From assembly GCA_036652055.1 (NCBI GenBank), contig JAVVWP010000022.1:1-29423 (forward strand): 29,423 bases of DNA. The letters are read 5' to 3'. The first letter of the stretch is position 1. Each line of letters opens with the position of its first letter. The position numbers were made by a program, and so were the translations under genes. Below the pieces are notes generated by a model. It worked only from the letters and a program-made list of their open reading frames with translations, did not search any database and had not been told where the DNA came from. The stretch comes from Fimenecus sp036652055 (GTDB lineage: Bacteria > Bacillota > Clostridia > Oscillospirales > Acutalibacteraceae). Positions 16,357-24,352 of this stretch are shown in pieces.

Positions 16357-17550
16357 TTATTCAAAAATCACCAAATTGTCTGTCATATCCGTGCCACAAT
16401 TGCGGATTTTTGGGAGAGTTAGGTTGAAAATGTCAGTAGAAGTGCATTCCAAAAGATAAAGCCGCTTGCCAAAATCATTCAAATTATTCACATCAGAAGC
16501 CGACATAATAATAGGAACAGTTGAGGTAGATTTTGCTTTTTTTAAAATTTCTTTTCCTTTTTGGTTAAATCCAAGAACTCTGATATAGGGTAGTTTTTCT
16601 TCAAAAAAATCTTTTGTAATTCCTAAAAACGAGCAAAGCAAAATTCGTCTAATTCTTGAATGAGTGTATCTTTTTGTCTTTGCGTTGTCATAAATTTCTA
16701 AAAGAGTATTAGATTTTCTAATGCTGCCGAAAAGCCTGTTTTCAAGCCCTTCTGAAACATCTTGAATTTTTAAAAAGTCATCAGCGGTTTTCATTCTAAG
16801 TGATGCAATCATTGCGCCTTCAAGCTTTTTAAAATCGCAAGGAGCAATTTCGCTTTCGACTGCGCCCTTAAAAATTTCAACACATTCGTATGGCAAAAGC
16901 TGAGAAATATCAGCTCCTTTTAAAATTCTATTTCGAATAGCAGAGGCAGAAACGAACCCGTTTTCCTCGTCTTTACTGTCGTGGGAAGCACCAATCCTTT
17001 TAATTGTCATTGGCAAAATGGTTGAATTAAGTTTTTTTAAAGCTTTAAGATATTCAATGCCCAAAATATTGTTAGGCTCTTTTAAAACAGATGAGAATTC
17101 TTTCCCAAAAAGCATTTCCACCGCATTTTCTCTCGCTGTTGGATAAGAAATTCCGCTTTTAAGTTCATTTACAATTTCATCGTTTATTTCATCAGATAAT
17201 AAAATATCAGCTGTTTTGCAAAGAGCATTAATGTCACCGCATTCACTGCCAAATGAAAGGAAATCAACACAGCCAAGAGAGTTTAAAATTTCCACAGAGC
17301 GAAACGCAAAGGTTTCTGCGCTTGCAGTAGCATAGGGCAGGGGAAGTTCTAAAATCAAGTCAGCACCATTTAAAAGAGCCATTTTTGCACGAGTTCTTTT
17401 GTCGAGAACCGCACTTTCGCATCTTTCGACAAAGTTTCCACTCATAACTGCAACAAGCCCATCATTATCATCTTTTTTTGTTTGAGAAAGATGATATTTA
17501 TGACCTTTGTGAAAAGGATTGTATTCGCAAACGGTTGAAAAAATAGTCAT
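16357..17550 (-). CDS. tmcAL: tRNA(Met) cytidine acetate ligase
   Basis: A 397-residue HIGH-superfamily enzyme that uses ATP and acetate to form N4-acetylcytidine at the wobble position of elongator tRNA-Met. The N-terminal CEYNPFHKGHKYHL contains the HxGH nucleotide-binding motif at 14-17. The family block AVMSGNFVERCESA follows, then LELPLPYATASAETFA and FGSECGDI. The length matches the Bacillus YlbM/TmcAL family. An AGG site sits 7 bases before the ATG. The gene is divergent from ackA across 190 bp. TmcAL activates free acetate by itself, so this neighbour may reflect a shared acetate theme rather than a shared complex. Confidence 0.93.
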   Translation of the reverse strand: MTIFSTVCEYNPFHKGHKYHLSQTKKDDNDGLVAVMSGNFVERCESAVLDKRTRAKMALLNGADLILELPLPYATASAETFAFRSVEILNSLGCVDFLSFGSECGDINALCKTADILLSDEINDEIVNELKSGISYPTARENAVEMLFGKEFSSVLKEPNNILGIEYLKALKKLNSTILPMTIKRIGASHDSKDEENGFVSASAIRNRILKGADISQLLPYECVEIFKGAVESEIAPCDFKKLEGAMIASLRMKTADDFLKIQDVSEGLENRLFGSIRKSNTLLEIYDNAKTKRYTHSRIRRILLCSFLGITKDFFEEKLPYIRVLGFNQKGKEILKKAKSTSTVPIIMSASDVNNLNDFGKRLYLLECTSTDIFNLTLPKIRNCGTDMTDNLVIFE

Positions 17551-17740
17551 TTTTATACCTGCTTTTTTAATTTTAATGTAAAAACGATGAATTTATGCAC
17601 ATATAAGCTGATTTTATAAAGCAAAAGCCTATTTCCTCGACAAAATTCTTGTTTGTACTTGAAAAAAATCTCATATATGTATATAATATTATAGTTTAGC
17701 GAAAGCTTCAAGTAAAATTATATTTTGGGAGGAAATTTTT
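17551..17740. promoter_or_regulatory. Divergent promoter region between tmcAL and ackA
   Basis: The clear signal is the plus-strand ackA promoter: TTGAAA (17659-17664), 17 bp, then perfect TATAAT (17682-17687), giving a leader of about 47 nt. GGGAGG (17727-17732) is placed 8 bases before the TTG start. On the minus strand a weak candidate for tmcAL is TTGTCG (17638-17643) with TATAAA-like bases near 17613-17620. No operator palindrome stands out. Confidence 0.7.
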
Positions 17741-18967
17741 TTGAAAATACTGGTTATCAACGCAGGAAGTTCATCACTTAAATATCAACTAATAAATATG
17801 GATGATGAAAGCATTATAGCAAAAGGAATTTGCGAAAGAATAGGTACGGGCGGTTCAATTAGCGGTAAAACATTTGAAAGCAAAGATGATGAGGGCAAAA
17901 AGTTCGGATATGATGTTACACTTAGCGACCATATAGCAGCATTTGCCGAGGTTAAAAAAGTTCTTACCGAGGGTGAAACCAAAGTAATTGATGATATTTC
18001 AGAAATCGATGCAGTAGGTCACCGCATTGTTCAAGGCGGAGCGCAATTTAACAAGAGCGTTTTAATTGACGAAAGCGTAATTGCAGGAATTGTAAGGCTT
18101 TACGATTTAGCTCCACTTCATAATCCTGCTCATGTTCAAGGAATAAATGCAAGTATTGAACTTTTCGGAAAAGAGCTTCCACAGGTTGCAGTATTTGACA
18201 ATGCTTTTCACAGCACAATGCCACCTGAGGCATATATTTTTCCTGTCCCTTATGAGTTTTATGAAAAATACGCTATTAGGCGTTATGGTTTTCACGGAAC
18301 TTCACATAAGTTTGTCAGCGCTCGCTGTGCTGATGTTATGGGAAAAGACATCAAAGACCTTAAAATTGTAACCTGTCATCTTGGCAATGGTTCATCAATT
18401 ACAGCAGTTAAAAACGGTAAAGTTATTGATACAACAATGGGGCTTACCCCTCTTGATGGCGAAATTATGGGAACAAGAACAGGTAGCATTGATCCATCAG
18501 TTGTTCTTTATATTATGGAAAAAGAAAATCTCTCAGTTAAAGAAATGTCGATTTTACTTAATAAAAAATCAGGCGTACTTGGTGTTTCTGGAGTTTCAAG
18601 TGATGATAGAGATGTTAAAGCAGCTGCAGCAAATGGTAATAAAAGAGCTGCTCTTGCCCGTGAAATTCAAGTTTATCAAATAAAAAAATATATCGGTGCA
18701 TTTACAGCCGCTATGGACGGAATTGATGCTATCGTGTTTACTGGCGGAGTTGGCGAAAATGCAGATGACATCAGAGAAAGAGTTTGCACAGGGCTTACTT
18801 ATTTAGGGCTTGAAATTGATAAAGAATATAATAAAACATTGGTAAAGGGCAAAGAGGGCGAAATCTCTACTGCTAATTCAAAAGTTAAAGCTTTTGTTCT
18901 TCCAACCGATGAAGAGCTTGTAATTGCAAGAGATACAAAAGAGATTGCAGAAGCTCTTAAAGCATAA
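17741..18967 (+). CDS. ackA: Acetate kinase
   Basis: A 408-residue cytosolic acetate kinase that interconverts acetyl phosphate plus ADP with acetate plus ATP, giving ATP in fermentation. ASKHA-fold signatures are all present: NAGSSSLKYQ at 7-16, GHRIVQGG with Arg95, FDNAFHSTM with Asp153, GFHGTSHK with His185, TCHLGNGSS, MGTRTGSIDP with Arg246, FTGGVGENA, and PTDEE with Glu391. These match the catalytic residues of the Methanosarcina enzyme. The start is TTG with GGGAGG 8 bases upstream. No pta gene is in the window; it must lie elsewhere. Confidence 0.97.
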   Translation: MKILVINAGSSSLKYQLINMDDESIIAKGICERIGTGGSISGKTFESKDDEGKKFGYDVTLSDHIAAFAEVKKVLTEGETKVIDDISEIDAVGHRIVQGGAQFNKSVLIDESVIAGIVRLYDLAPLHNPAHVQGINASIELFGKELPQVAVFDNAFHSTMPPEAYIFPVPYEFYEKYAIRRYGFHGTSHKFVSARCADVMGKDIKDLKIVTCHLGNGSSITAVKNGKVIDTTMGLTPLDGEIMGTRTGSIDPSVVLYIMEKENLSVKEMSILLNKKSGVLGVSGVSSDDRDVKAAAANGNKRAALAREIQVYQIKKYIGAFTAAMDGIDAIVFTGGVGENADDIRERVCTGLTYLGLEIDKEYNKTLVKGKEGEISTANSKVKAFVLPTDEELVIARDTKEIAEALKA

Positions 18968-18984
18968 TTTTTATTAAAATATTT

Positions 18985-19020
18985 AAAATGGCTGTCACAT
19001 TATTTGTGATAGCCATTTTT
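18985..19020. terminator. Bidirectional terminator between ackA and rnhA
   Basis: Nine base pairs (18985-18993 with 19011-19019), a G-T wobble and five more pairs (18995-18999 with 19005-19009) enclose a TTATT loop, with A and T runs outside. It ends both ackA and the convergent rnhA, whose stop codon touches it. Confidence 0.9.
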
Positions 19021-19466
19021 TATCTGAATTTATGACTTTGCTCAACAGCTAATACATCACAGCGTTCATTTTCAGGATGCCCCGCATGACCTTTTACCCA
19101 AACGATTTCAACCTCGTGAATTTCATAAACTTTCAAAAGTTCGTCCCAAAGGTCAATATTAAGAGCCATTTTGCCGTCTTTTTTCTTCCAGTTATTAGCT
19201 TTCCACGATTTTGCCCAGCCTTTTGTAAGCCCGTCAGCAACATATTTAGAATCGGTAAAAAGTCTTACACTACAAGGCTTTTTAAGAGCCTTTAAGCCTT
19301 CAATAACAGCGGTTAATTCCATTTTATTGTTGGTGGTGTCTGAACTGCCACCTGAAAGCTCTTTTTCTTTATCACCACAGCGAAGAATAGTTCCCCAACC
19401 GCCAGGCCCTGGATTTCCCGAGCAAGCACCATCGGTATATATTTCTACAAAAGATTTTTCACTCAT
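19020..19466 (-). CDS. rnhA: Ribonuclease HI
   Basis: A 148-residue RNase H type 1 that cuts the RNA strand of RNA-DNA hybrids (R-loops, primers). The DEDD active site is complete: Asp12 in YTDGACSGNPGPGG, Glu50 in NKMELTAV, Asp72 in FTDSKYV and Asp137 in NERCD, with the flexible-loop His127 in VKGHAGH. The basic handle with W-K-rich sequence (KSWKANNWKKKDG) is also present. I use the ATG at 19466, with AGGTGT 7 bases upstream, instead of the longer frame, which would add 23 unconserved Lys-rich residues. It is transcribed alone. Confidence 0.95.
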   Translation of the reverse strand: MSEKSFVEIYTDGACSGNPGPGGWGTILRCGDKEKELSGGSSDTTNNKMELTAVIEGLKALKKPCSVRLFTDSKYVADGLTKGWAKSWKANNWKKKDGKMALNIDLWDELLKVYEIHEVEIVWVKGHAGHPENERCDVLAVEQSHKFR

Positions 19467-19661
19467 TTTCAAACACCTATAAAGCTTTCGTTTTAATTTC
19501 TGTGTTATTTTAACATTATTAAGCTTTTTTAACAATACAAAAGTTTAAATTATACATTGTTGGCAATAATAAATCTAAACTTTGTACTTAAATTGAGAAA
19601 ATGTGGCGTTAAATATTGCTTTTAAAGCTTAAAGCAGTATCTTGTCGCAGTGGAGGATTTT

Positions 19662-21965
19662 ATGAAAGCTGTAATTATGGCAGGTGGAAACGGAGAACGG
19701 TTAAGACCAATAACATCAACATTACCAAAACCAATGGCAAAGCTTCTCGGAAAGCCTATTCTTCAATACATTTTAGAACTGCTGTCAGCAAACTGCGTAG
19801 ACGAAGCTACCTTAACGCTTAAATATATGCCTGAAATAGTGTGTAACTATTTAAGAGAACGAAACTTCGGGAAATTAAAAATTAATGCGGTAATCGAAGA
19901 AAACTTTTTAGGAACAGCAGGTTCAGTTAAAAATGCAGCCAAGGACTTTACAGAGCCATTTATTGTGATGAGTGGTGATGCAATGTGTGACTTTGACCTT
20001 AAAAAAGCTTGTGAATTTCATAAAACAAAGGGTGCGGATTTAACAATTCTATGTAGCAAGGTGAGCGATCCTCGAGAATATGGGCTTGTCAATTTTGAAA
20101 GCAGTGGCAAGGTAACAAGCTTTACAGAAAAGCCATCGTGGGCAGGAGCAACTTCAAATTATGCCAACACAGGTATATATATCATAAACCCTGATATACT
20201 AAGCCTTATCCCCGATAATGAGTTCTTTGATTTCTCTAAAAATTTGTTCCCATTAATGATGAGTAAAGGTATGTCACTTTACGCATATGATGCTGTTGGG
20301 TATTGGTGCGACATAGGAGATGCTGATGCGTTTAGAAATTGCACAGCGGATTTACTCTCAGAAAAAGTAAATATTTCTCTACCTCGAATTGCAAACGGAA
20401 TTTTTTTAAGAGGCGAAATGCCAAAAGGGAATTTTAATATAATTCCTCCTTGTTATATAGGAAAAAATGTAAGCATAAAAGACGGTGCTACAATAGGACC
20501 TTTTTCATCAATAGATGATGAATGTATAGTAGGAGAAAATGCAAAAATATATGCAACCGTGCTTCAAAAAGGGGCACAGGTTTTAGCAAACGCAGTTGTA
20601 AACAGTGCAATAATTTGCGAAAATGCTGTTTTAAAATCAGGAGTTCAAATGTATGAAAGCAGTTTGCTTGGAGCATCAACAGTAGTTTATGAAAATTCGA
20701 TAATCAAGTCAAATGTACGAATTTGGCCAAACAAAATTATTGAAAAGGGTAGCGTAATTTCAGAAAACATTAAATATGGGGGCAGAAAAAACGACATTTT
20801 CAGTGATGATGGCATAAAGGGAACGCTCGGCATAGACCTTGATGCTCGAAAATGTGTTGAAATAGGGTGTGCAATAGCAAGCAGTTCAATAGGTGGGCGT
20901 GTAGGCATTGCGACCGATGAGCATAATTCATCAAAAGCAGTAGCACATTTAATAACGGGCGGACTTATGGCACACGGAGCTCACACTTGGAATTTTTCTG
21001 AATGCTTTTTATCACAGCTATACTTTTTCACTTCATTTTGCTCATTAAAAGCAGGGCTTTATATCAGTGAAAGAAATGGTGAAACATCAATAAAAATATG
21101 CGGTGAAGGTGGACTTTCGCTCACTGGCAATGCGGCAAGAGAAATAGAAATGCGAATAGAGCGTTCCGATTTTAATAACTGTGACAATGCTTTAATGCGA
21201 CCAGTTTCAGATATGTCAAGCGTTGGCGTAATGTATGAGCGTGAAGCCTTGGGGCAAGCAATAACAAAGCTTAGCGGAATGTCTGCAAATATTAAATGTA
21301 GCAATGAAAAGATAAATATGCTTTTAGAAGATTGTCTTTATAGAGCCGGCTGTAAAATCGGAGATGAGATAACCTTCAAAATAAATAATGACGCAACCTC
21401 AGTAAGTGCGTTTTATCGAGAATGTGGATGGATTTCAGGCGATAAACTGCTTGCTATATGCTGTAATTATGAGCTGAAAAACGGTAAGGATGTTGCAATT
21501 CCATACGATGCCCCACACGCAATAAATATAGTTGCAAGCGAATATGAAAGGCGAGTATTAAGGTATCTAAAAAGTCCTGTCGATAGTTGTGACAGCGAGG
21601 CAAGAAGCCTTGCAGCAAAGCAAATTTTTGCACGAGATGCTGTCTTTATGACAATGAAAATATTAGGAATAATTAAAGAAACAGGAAATAATCTTTCACA
21701 GCTTTTAGAGGAGCTTCCGAAATTTTATGTTTTAAGAAAAAATTATTCACTTTCATTTCTGCCAAGTGAAATTTGTGAGGCACTTAATTTTGATTGCACA
21801 GTGGAACAAACGCCCGAGGGCATAGCAGTTAGGACTTCATCAGGGCGAATTCTTCTAACCCCATCAAAAACAGGAAAGATGCTAAGAATTATGGCAGAGG
21901 CAAATACCATGGAAGCGTCAAATGCACTTTGTGAGGATATTGAAGAAAGACTGAATAAACATTGA
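19662..21965 (+). CDS. Sugar nucleotidyltransferase fused to a left-handed beta helix and a degenerate phosphomannomutase-like domain
   Basis: A 767-residue protein. Residues 1-~235 are a sugar-1-phosphate nucleotidyltransferase: AGGNGERLRPIT...PKPM at 7-25, Asp106 in VMSGDAMCD, EKP at 156-158 and WCDIGD at 215-220. Residues ~245-370 hold hexapeptide repeats (IGKNVSIKDGATIGPFSSI). Residues ~379-767 follow the phosphohexomutase layout, starting FSDDGIKG and ending TPSKTGKMLRIMAEA. The phosphoserine loop (TASHNP) is replaced by ISERNGE near 468-474 and the Mg loop (DGDxDR) by NNDATS at 575-580, so mutase activity is unlikely. The family is related to mannose-1-phosphate guanylyltransferase/phosphomannomutase fusions, but the sugar cannot be told. 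GGAGG is 5 bases before the ATG; an upstream GTG (19650) would overlap the ribosome binding site. Confidence 0.85.
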   Translation: MKAVIMAGGNGERLRPITSTLPKPMAKLLGKPILQYILELLSANCVDEATLTLKYMPEIVCNYLRERNFGKLKINAVIEENFLGTAGSVKNAAKDFTEPFIVMSGDAMCDFDLKKACEFHKTKGADLTILCSKVSDPREYGLVNFESSGKVTSFTEKPSWAGATSNYANTGIYIINPDILSLIPDNEFFDFSKNLFPLMMSKGMSLYAYDAVGYWCDIGDADAFRNCTADLLSEKVNISLPRIANGIFLRGEMPKGNFNIIPPCYIGKNVSIKDGATIGPFSSIDDECIVGENAKIYATVLQKGAQVLANAVVNSAIICENAVLKSGVQMYESSLLGASTVVYENSIIKSNVRIWPNKIIEKGSVISENIKYGGRKNDIFSDDGIKGTLGIDLDARKCVEIGCAIASSSIGGRVGIATDEHNSSKAVAHLITGGLMAHGAHTWNFSECFLSQLYFFTSFCSLKAGLYISERNGETSIKICGEGGLSLTGNAAREIEMRIERSDFNNCDNALMRPVSDMSSVGVMYEREALGQAITKLSGMSANIKCSNEKINMLLEDCLYRAGCKIGDEITFKINNDATSVSAFYRECGWISGDKLLAICCNYELKNGKDVAIPYDAPHAINIVASEYERRVLRYLKSPVDSCDSEARSLAAKQIFARDAVFMTMKILGIIKETGNNLSQLLEELPKFYVLRKNYSLSFLPSEICEALNFDCTVEQTPEGIAVRTSSGRILLTPSKTGKMLRIMAEANTMEASNALCEDIEERLNKH

Positions 21966-21990
21966 CATAATACATCAAAAATAGTATTAT
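21962..21990 (+). promoter_or_regulatory. Probable promoter of rnj
   Basis: A perfect TTGACA (21962-21967) overlaps the stop codon of the preceding gene. With 17 bp spacing the -10 is TATTAT (21985-21990). A TATAAT at 21993-21998 is too far for this -35. Transcription would start about 145 nt before the rnj ATG. Confidence 0.6.
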
Positions 21991-22071
21991 ATTATAATCA
22001 ATAATTATGTGTAACTAATAAGCAATAGCTTTAAAATTAAGATAAAGGTTTTAACTGATAATCGGATTTTT

Positions 22072-22098
22072 CCCGTTCCCACAGCTTTTTGGAACGGG
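22072..22098 (+). promoter_or_regulatory. Hairpin in the long rnj leader
   Basis: CCCGTTCC (22072-22079) pairs perfectly with GGAACGGG (22091-22098) around an 11-nt loop. No T-run follows (TTGATACAT), so it is not a normal terminator. It could stabilise or regulate the rnj mRNA, or be a stray copy of the GGAACGG palindrome seen at 626-645. Confidence 0.5.
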
Positions 22099-22143
22099 TT
22101 GATACATAAATTTTACTGAAAAATTAAACAAGGAGAAAATTTA

Positions 22144-24036
22144 ATGCCAAATGAAAAAAAAGAAATAAACGGAGGTTCTGCACAAAAGCCTTTAAACAAA
22201 GGGGCTAATAGCAGGGCTACAAATGCAAATTCTAAAAAATCACCAACACCTCCAGCAAGAGGAATAGTTACAGGTGCAGGGGCAACTGCTCCAACAAATA
22301 AACCAGCGAATAAACCAGCAAGTCCTACAAAGCGTTATTATAATCAAAAGAAAAAATCACCAGCTAAAAAAAGCTCGTCTGTACCACTAAAGATTGCATT
22401 TTTAGGGGGGCTTAACGAGGTTGGCAAAAATATAACACTCTATGAATGTCAAGGCGATATGATGCTTGTTGACTGCGGTCTTGCTTTCCCTGATCCTGAA
22501 ATGCTTGGCGTTGATATTGTTATTCCTGATTTCACATATGTCACTGAAAATGCAGATAAAATCAAAGGAATAGTCATAACTCATGGTCATGAAGATCATA
22601 TCGGCGGTCTTGCATATCTTCTTAAAACAGTCAATATACCTGTTTACGGAACAAAACTCACAATAGGTCTTATTGAGGGAAAACTAAAAGAGCATAAAAT
22701 TCTTAACGAAGCAAAGCTAAATGTTATAAAACCAGGCGATAAAATTAAGCTTGGTTGTTTTGAAACTGAATTTATTCATGTTAATCATTCAATCCCCGAT
22801 GCTGTTGCACTTGCAATAAAAAGCCCTGCCGGAACAGTTGTTCAGACGGGCGACTTTAAAATAGATACAACCCCTATTGATGGCGGAGTAATTGACTTAG
22901 CGAGGTTTGCAAGCCTTGGTCAAGAAGGCGTTTTGTGTATGCTTTCAGACTCAACAAATGCTGCAAAGCCAGGCTTTACCGAGAGTGAACGAAAAGTCGG
23001 TGAAAGCTTTGAAAGGCTGTTCAGAAAAGCAGATGGCAGGCGTCTTATCGTTGCAACATTTGCTTCAAATATTCACAGAGTACAACAGATTATAGATGTT
23101 GCCCAAAGCCTTGGAAGAAAAGTTGCTCTTTCAGGCAGAAGCCTTGATAATATCGTTGCAAAGGCAGCCGAGCTTGGCTATTTAAAAGTACCCGAGGGCG
23201 TTATGGTTCCTCTTGATACCGTCAATCGCTATCCTGCTGATAAAATGGTAATAATAACAACAGGCAGTCAGGGCGAGCCAATGTCAGCCCTTTACAGAAT
23301 GGCTTTTTCAGAGCATAGAAGGATTGATATTTGTCCTAACGACTATGTCATTATCTCTGCAACTCCAATTCCTGGCAACGAAAAAACAGTCGGTAAAATT
23401 GTTGACGAACTCTTAAAGCAAGGTGCAGAGGTAGTCTATGAAAAAATGTATGAGGTTCATGTTTCGGGCCATGCTTGCCAAGAAGAATTAAAATTGCTTT
23501 TGAGCCTTGTAAAGCCAAAATACTTTATACCTGTTCATGGCGAGCAAAAGCATTTGCAAAAGCACGCAGGGCTTGCCAAAATAATGGGAATTGCACCTGA
23601 AAACATCATAATTGCCGATAACGGTAAAGAAGTAGAAATAACAGAAGAAAAAATAAGAGTTTCAGGCGATGTTCCAGCAGGAATGATTTTTGTTGATGGG
23701 CTTGGTGTTGGAGATGTCGGTTCTGTGGTCCTTCGTGATAGAAAGCGTCTTGCAGAAGATGGGCTTATAATAATAACAGCTACAATAGATAAAGAAACAG
23801 GAGCAGTCGTTTCAGGGCCAGATGTTGTGTCACGAGGCTTTGTATATGTTAAAGAATCAGAACAGCTTATGGATAATGCTAATAGAATTTGCGAAAATGT
23901 TCTCGCAGATTGTATGTTTGAAAAAACTAAAGAGTGGGGGCCAATCAAAAATAGGCTTCGTGATGAGGTTTCACGCTTTATGTATAACAAGACAAAAAGA
24001 AGTCCTATGATTTTGCCGATAATAATGGAAGTTTAG
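22144..24036 (+). CDS. rnj: Ribonuclease J with an extended basic N-terminal tail
   Basis: A 630-residue metallo-beta-lactamase/beta-CASP ribonuclease with 5'-exo and endonuclease activity in mRNA decay and rRNA maturation. The conserved core starts at LKIAFLGGLNEVGKN (82-96). The zinc motif HGHEDH is at 147-152, later metal ligands lie in HVNHSIPD and TGDFKID, and the beta-CASP part includes SDSTNA, ATFASNIHR, TTGSQGEP, HVSGHA and PVHGEQKH. The C-terminal domain is present. Before the core there are about 80 residues rich in Asn, Pro, Lys and Ala (GIVTGAGATAPTNKPANKPA), predicted disordered, making it longer than the usual ~555. AAGGAG is 8 bases before the ATG. The TAG stop codon is also the first triplet of a long palindromic repeat. 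Confidence 0.95.
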   Translation: MPNEKKEINGGSAQKPLNKGANSRATNANSKKSPTPPARGIVTGAGATAPTNKPANKPASPTKRYYNQKKKSPAKKSSSVPLKIAFLGGLNEVGKNITLYECQGDMMLVDCGLAFPDPEMLGVDIVIPDFTYVTENADKIKGIVITHGHEDHIGGLAYLLKTVNIPVYGTKLTIGLIEGKLKEHKILNEAKLNVIKPGDKIKLGCFETEFIHVNHSIPDAVALAIKSPAGTVVQTGDFKIDTTPIDGGVIDLARFASLGQEGVLCMLSDSTNAAKPGFTESERKVGESFERLFRKADGRRLIVATFASNIHRVQQIIDVAQSLGRKVALSGRSLDNIVAKAAELGYLKVPEGVMVPLDTVNRYPADKMVIITTGSQGEPMSALYRMAFSEHRRIDICPNDYVIISATPIPGNEKTVGKIVDELLKQGAEVVYEKMYEVHVSGHACQEELKLLLSLVKPKYFIPVHGEQKHLQKHAGLAKIMGIAPENIIIADNGKEVEITEEKIRVSGDVPAGMIFVDGLGVGDVGSVVLRDRKRLAEDGLIIITATIDKETGAVVSGPDVVSRGFVYVKESEQLMDNANRICENVLADCMFEKTKEWGPIKNRLRDEVSRFMYNKTKRSPMILPIIMEV

Positions 24037-24142
24037 AGATAAAATCTTCCGCACTATGAGAATTTTATGGCACCCTCTCGCGTACAGCGTGTACGCTACG
24101 GGATACCGTAAAATCCCCATAGCACAAAATCTTTTATCTCTA
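24034..24142. repeat. 109-bp long imperfect palindrome
   Basis: Two 53-base arms (24034-24086 and 24090-24142) face each other around a GCG loop with no gap in the alignment. By my hand alignment 39 of 53 positions are complementary. The outer 11 bases TAGAGATAAAA/TTTTATCTCTA and the inner 7 GCGTACA/TGTACGC are perfect. The left end coincides with the rnj stop codon. It may serve as the rnj terminator or RNA-stability element, or be a small mobile palindrome. Confidence 0.8.
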
Positions 24143-24163
24143 AAATCAAAATGAAAATCCTAT

Positions 24164-24214
24164 GCACTATGAGAATTTTATGGCACCCTCTCGCGTACAG
24201 TATGTACGCTACGG
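24164..24214. repeat. Second, broken copy of the palindromic element
   Basis: Positions 24164-24199 repeat 24051-24086 exactly over 36 bases, and 24203-24214 match the start of the right arm. The loop is GTA instead of GCG. The right arm then diverges after CGG, so this copy is only the left half plus the central hairpin. Confidence 0.85.
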
Positions 24215-24245
24215 TGCTAACCCTTAAATTTGAGGGGCAGGGTAG

Positions 24246-24278
24246 AAAGCACCCTCTCGTGGGTGTGTGGATTGAAAT
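24246..24278 (+). CRISPR. Single orphan sequence resembling a type I-C CRISPR repeat
   Basis: A 33-base segment has GCACCC (24249-24254), a short loop, GGGTG (24261-24265) and the invariant I-C style 3' end GTGGATTGAAAT (24267-24278). In the known I-C repeats the form is GTCGC-stem-GCGTGGATTGAAAY; here the first three bases are AAA. Translated on the other strand it gives ISIHTPTRG, a familiar artefact of translated I-C repeats. There is no second repeat at 60-75 bp on either side and no cas gene, so it is not an array. It is a remnant or a look-alike. Confidence 0.5.
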
Positions 24279-24305
24279 AACTTTGTAATCGCAAATTCCC
24301 ATGTG

Positions 24306-24352
24306 CAGCGTGTACGCTACGGGCGTGTCATCCTGAGCAAAGCGAAGGATCT
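24306..24352. repeat. Third core fragment plus a GTCATCCTGAGC-type repeat
   Basis: 24306-24323 repeats 24085-24102 (18 bases, CAGCGTGTACGCTACGGG) exactly. Adjacent to it, 24327-24352 is the well-known dispersed bacterial intergenic element of the form GTCATCCTGAGC...GAAGGATCT, with ATCCT/AGGAT ends able to pair. The minus-strand reading gives ILRFAQDD, a common spurious translation. The rest of 24037-24408 holds no credible gene and no clear promoter for gdpP. Confidence 0.75.

Noticed and set aside
22021..22143. Riboswitch in the rnj leader
   Set aside because: Only a single hairpin is visible; no known riboswitch consensus and no terminator/antiterminator pair.
23535..23990. Minus-strand 151-codon ORF opposite rnj
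   Set aside because: It is a Ser/Pro-rich antisense shadow of the conserved RNase J C-terminal half.
24246..24352. A CRISPR array
   Set aside because: Only one repeat-like unit is present, with no second copy at a regular distance and no cas genes.
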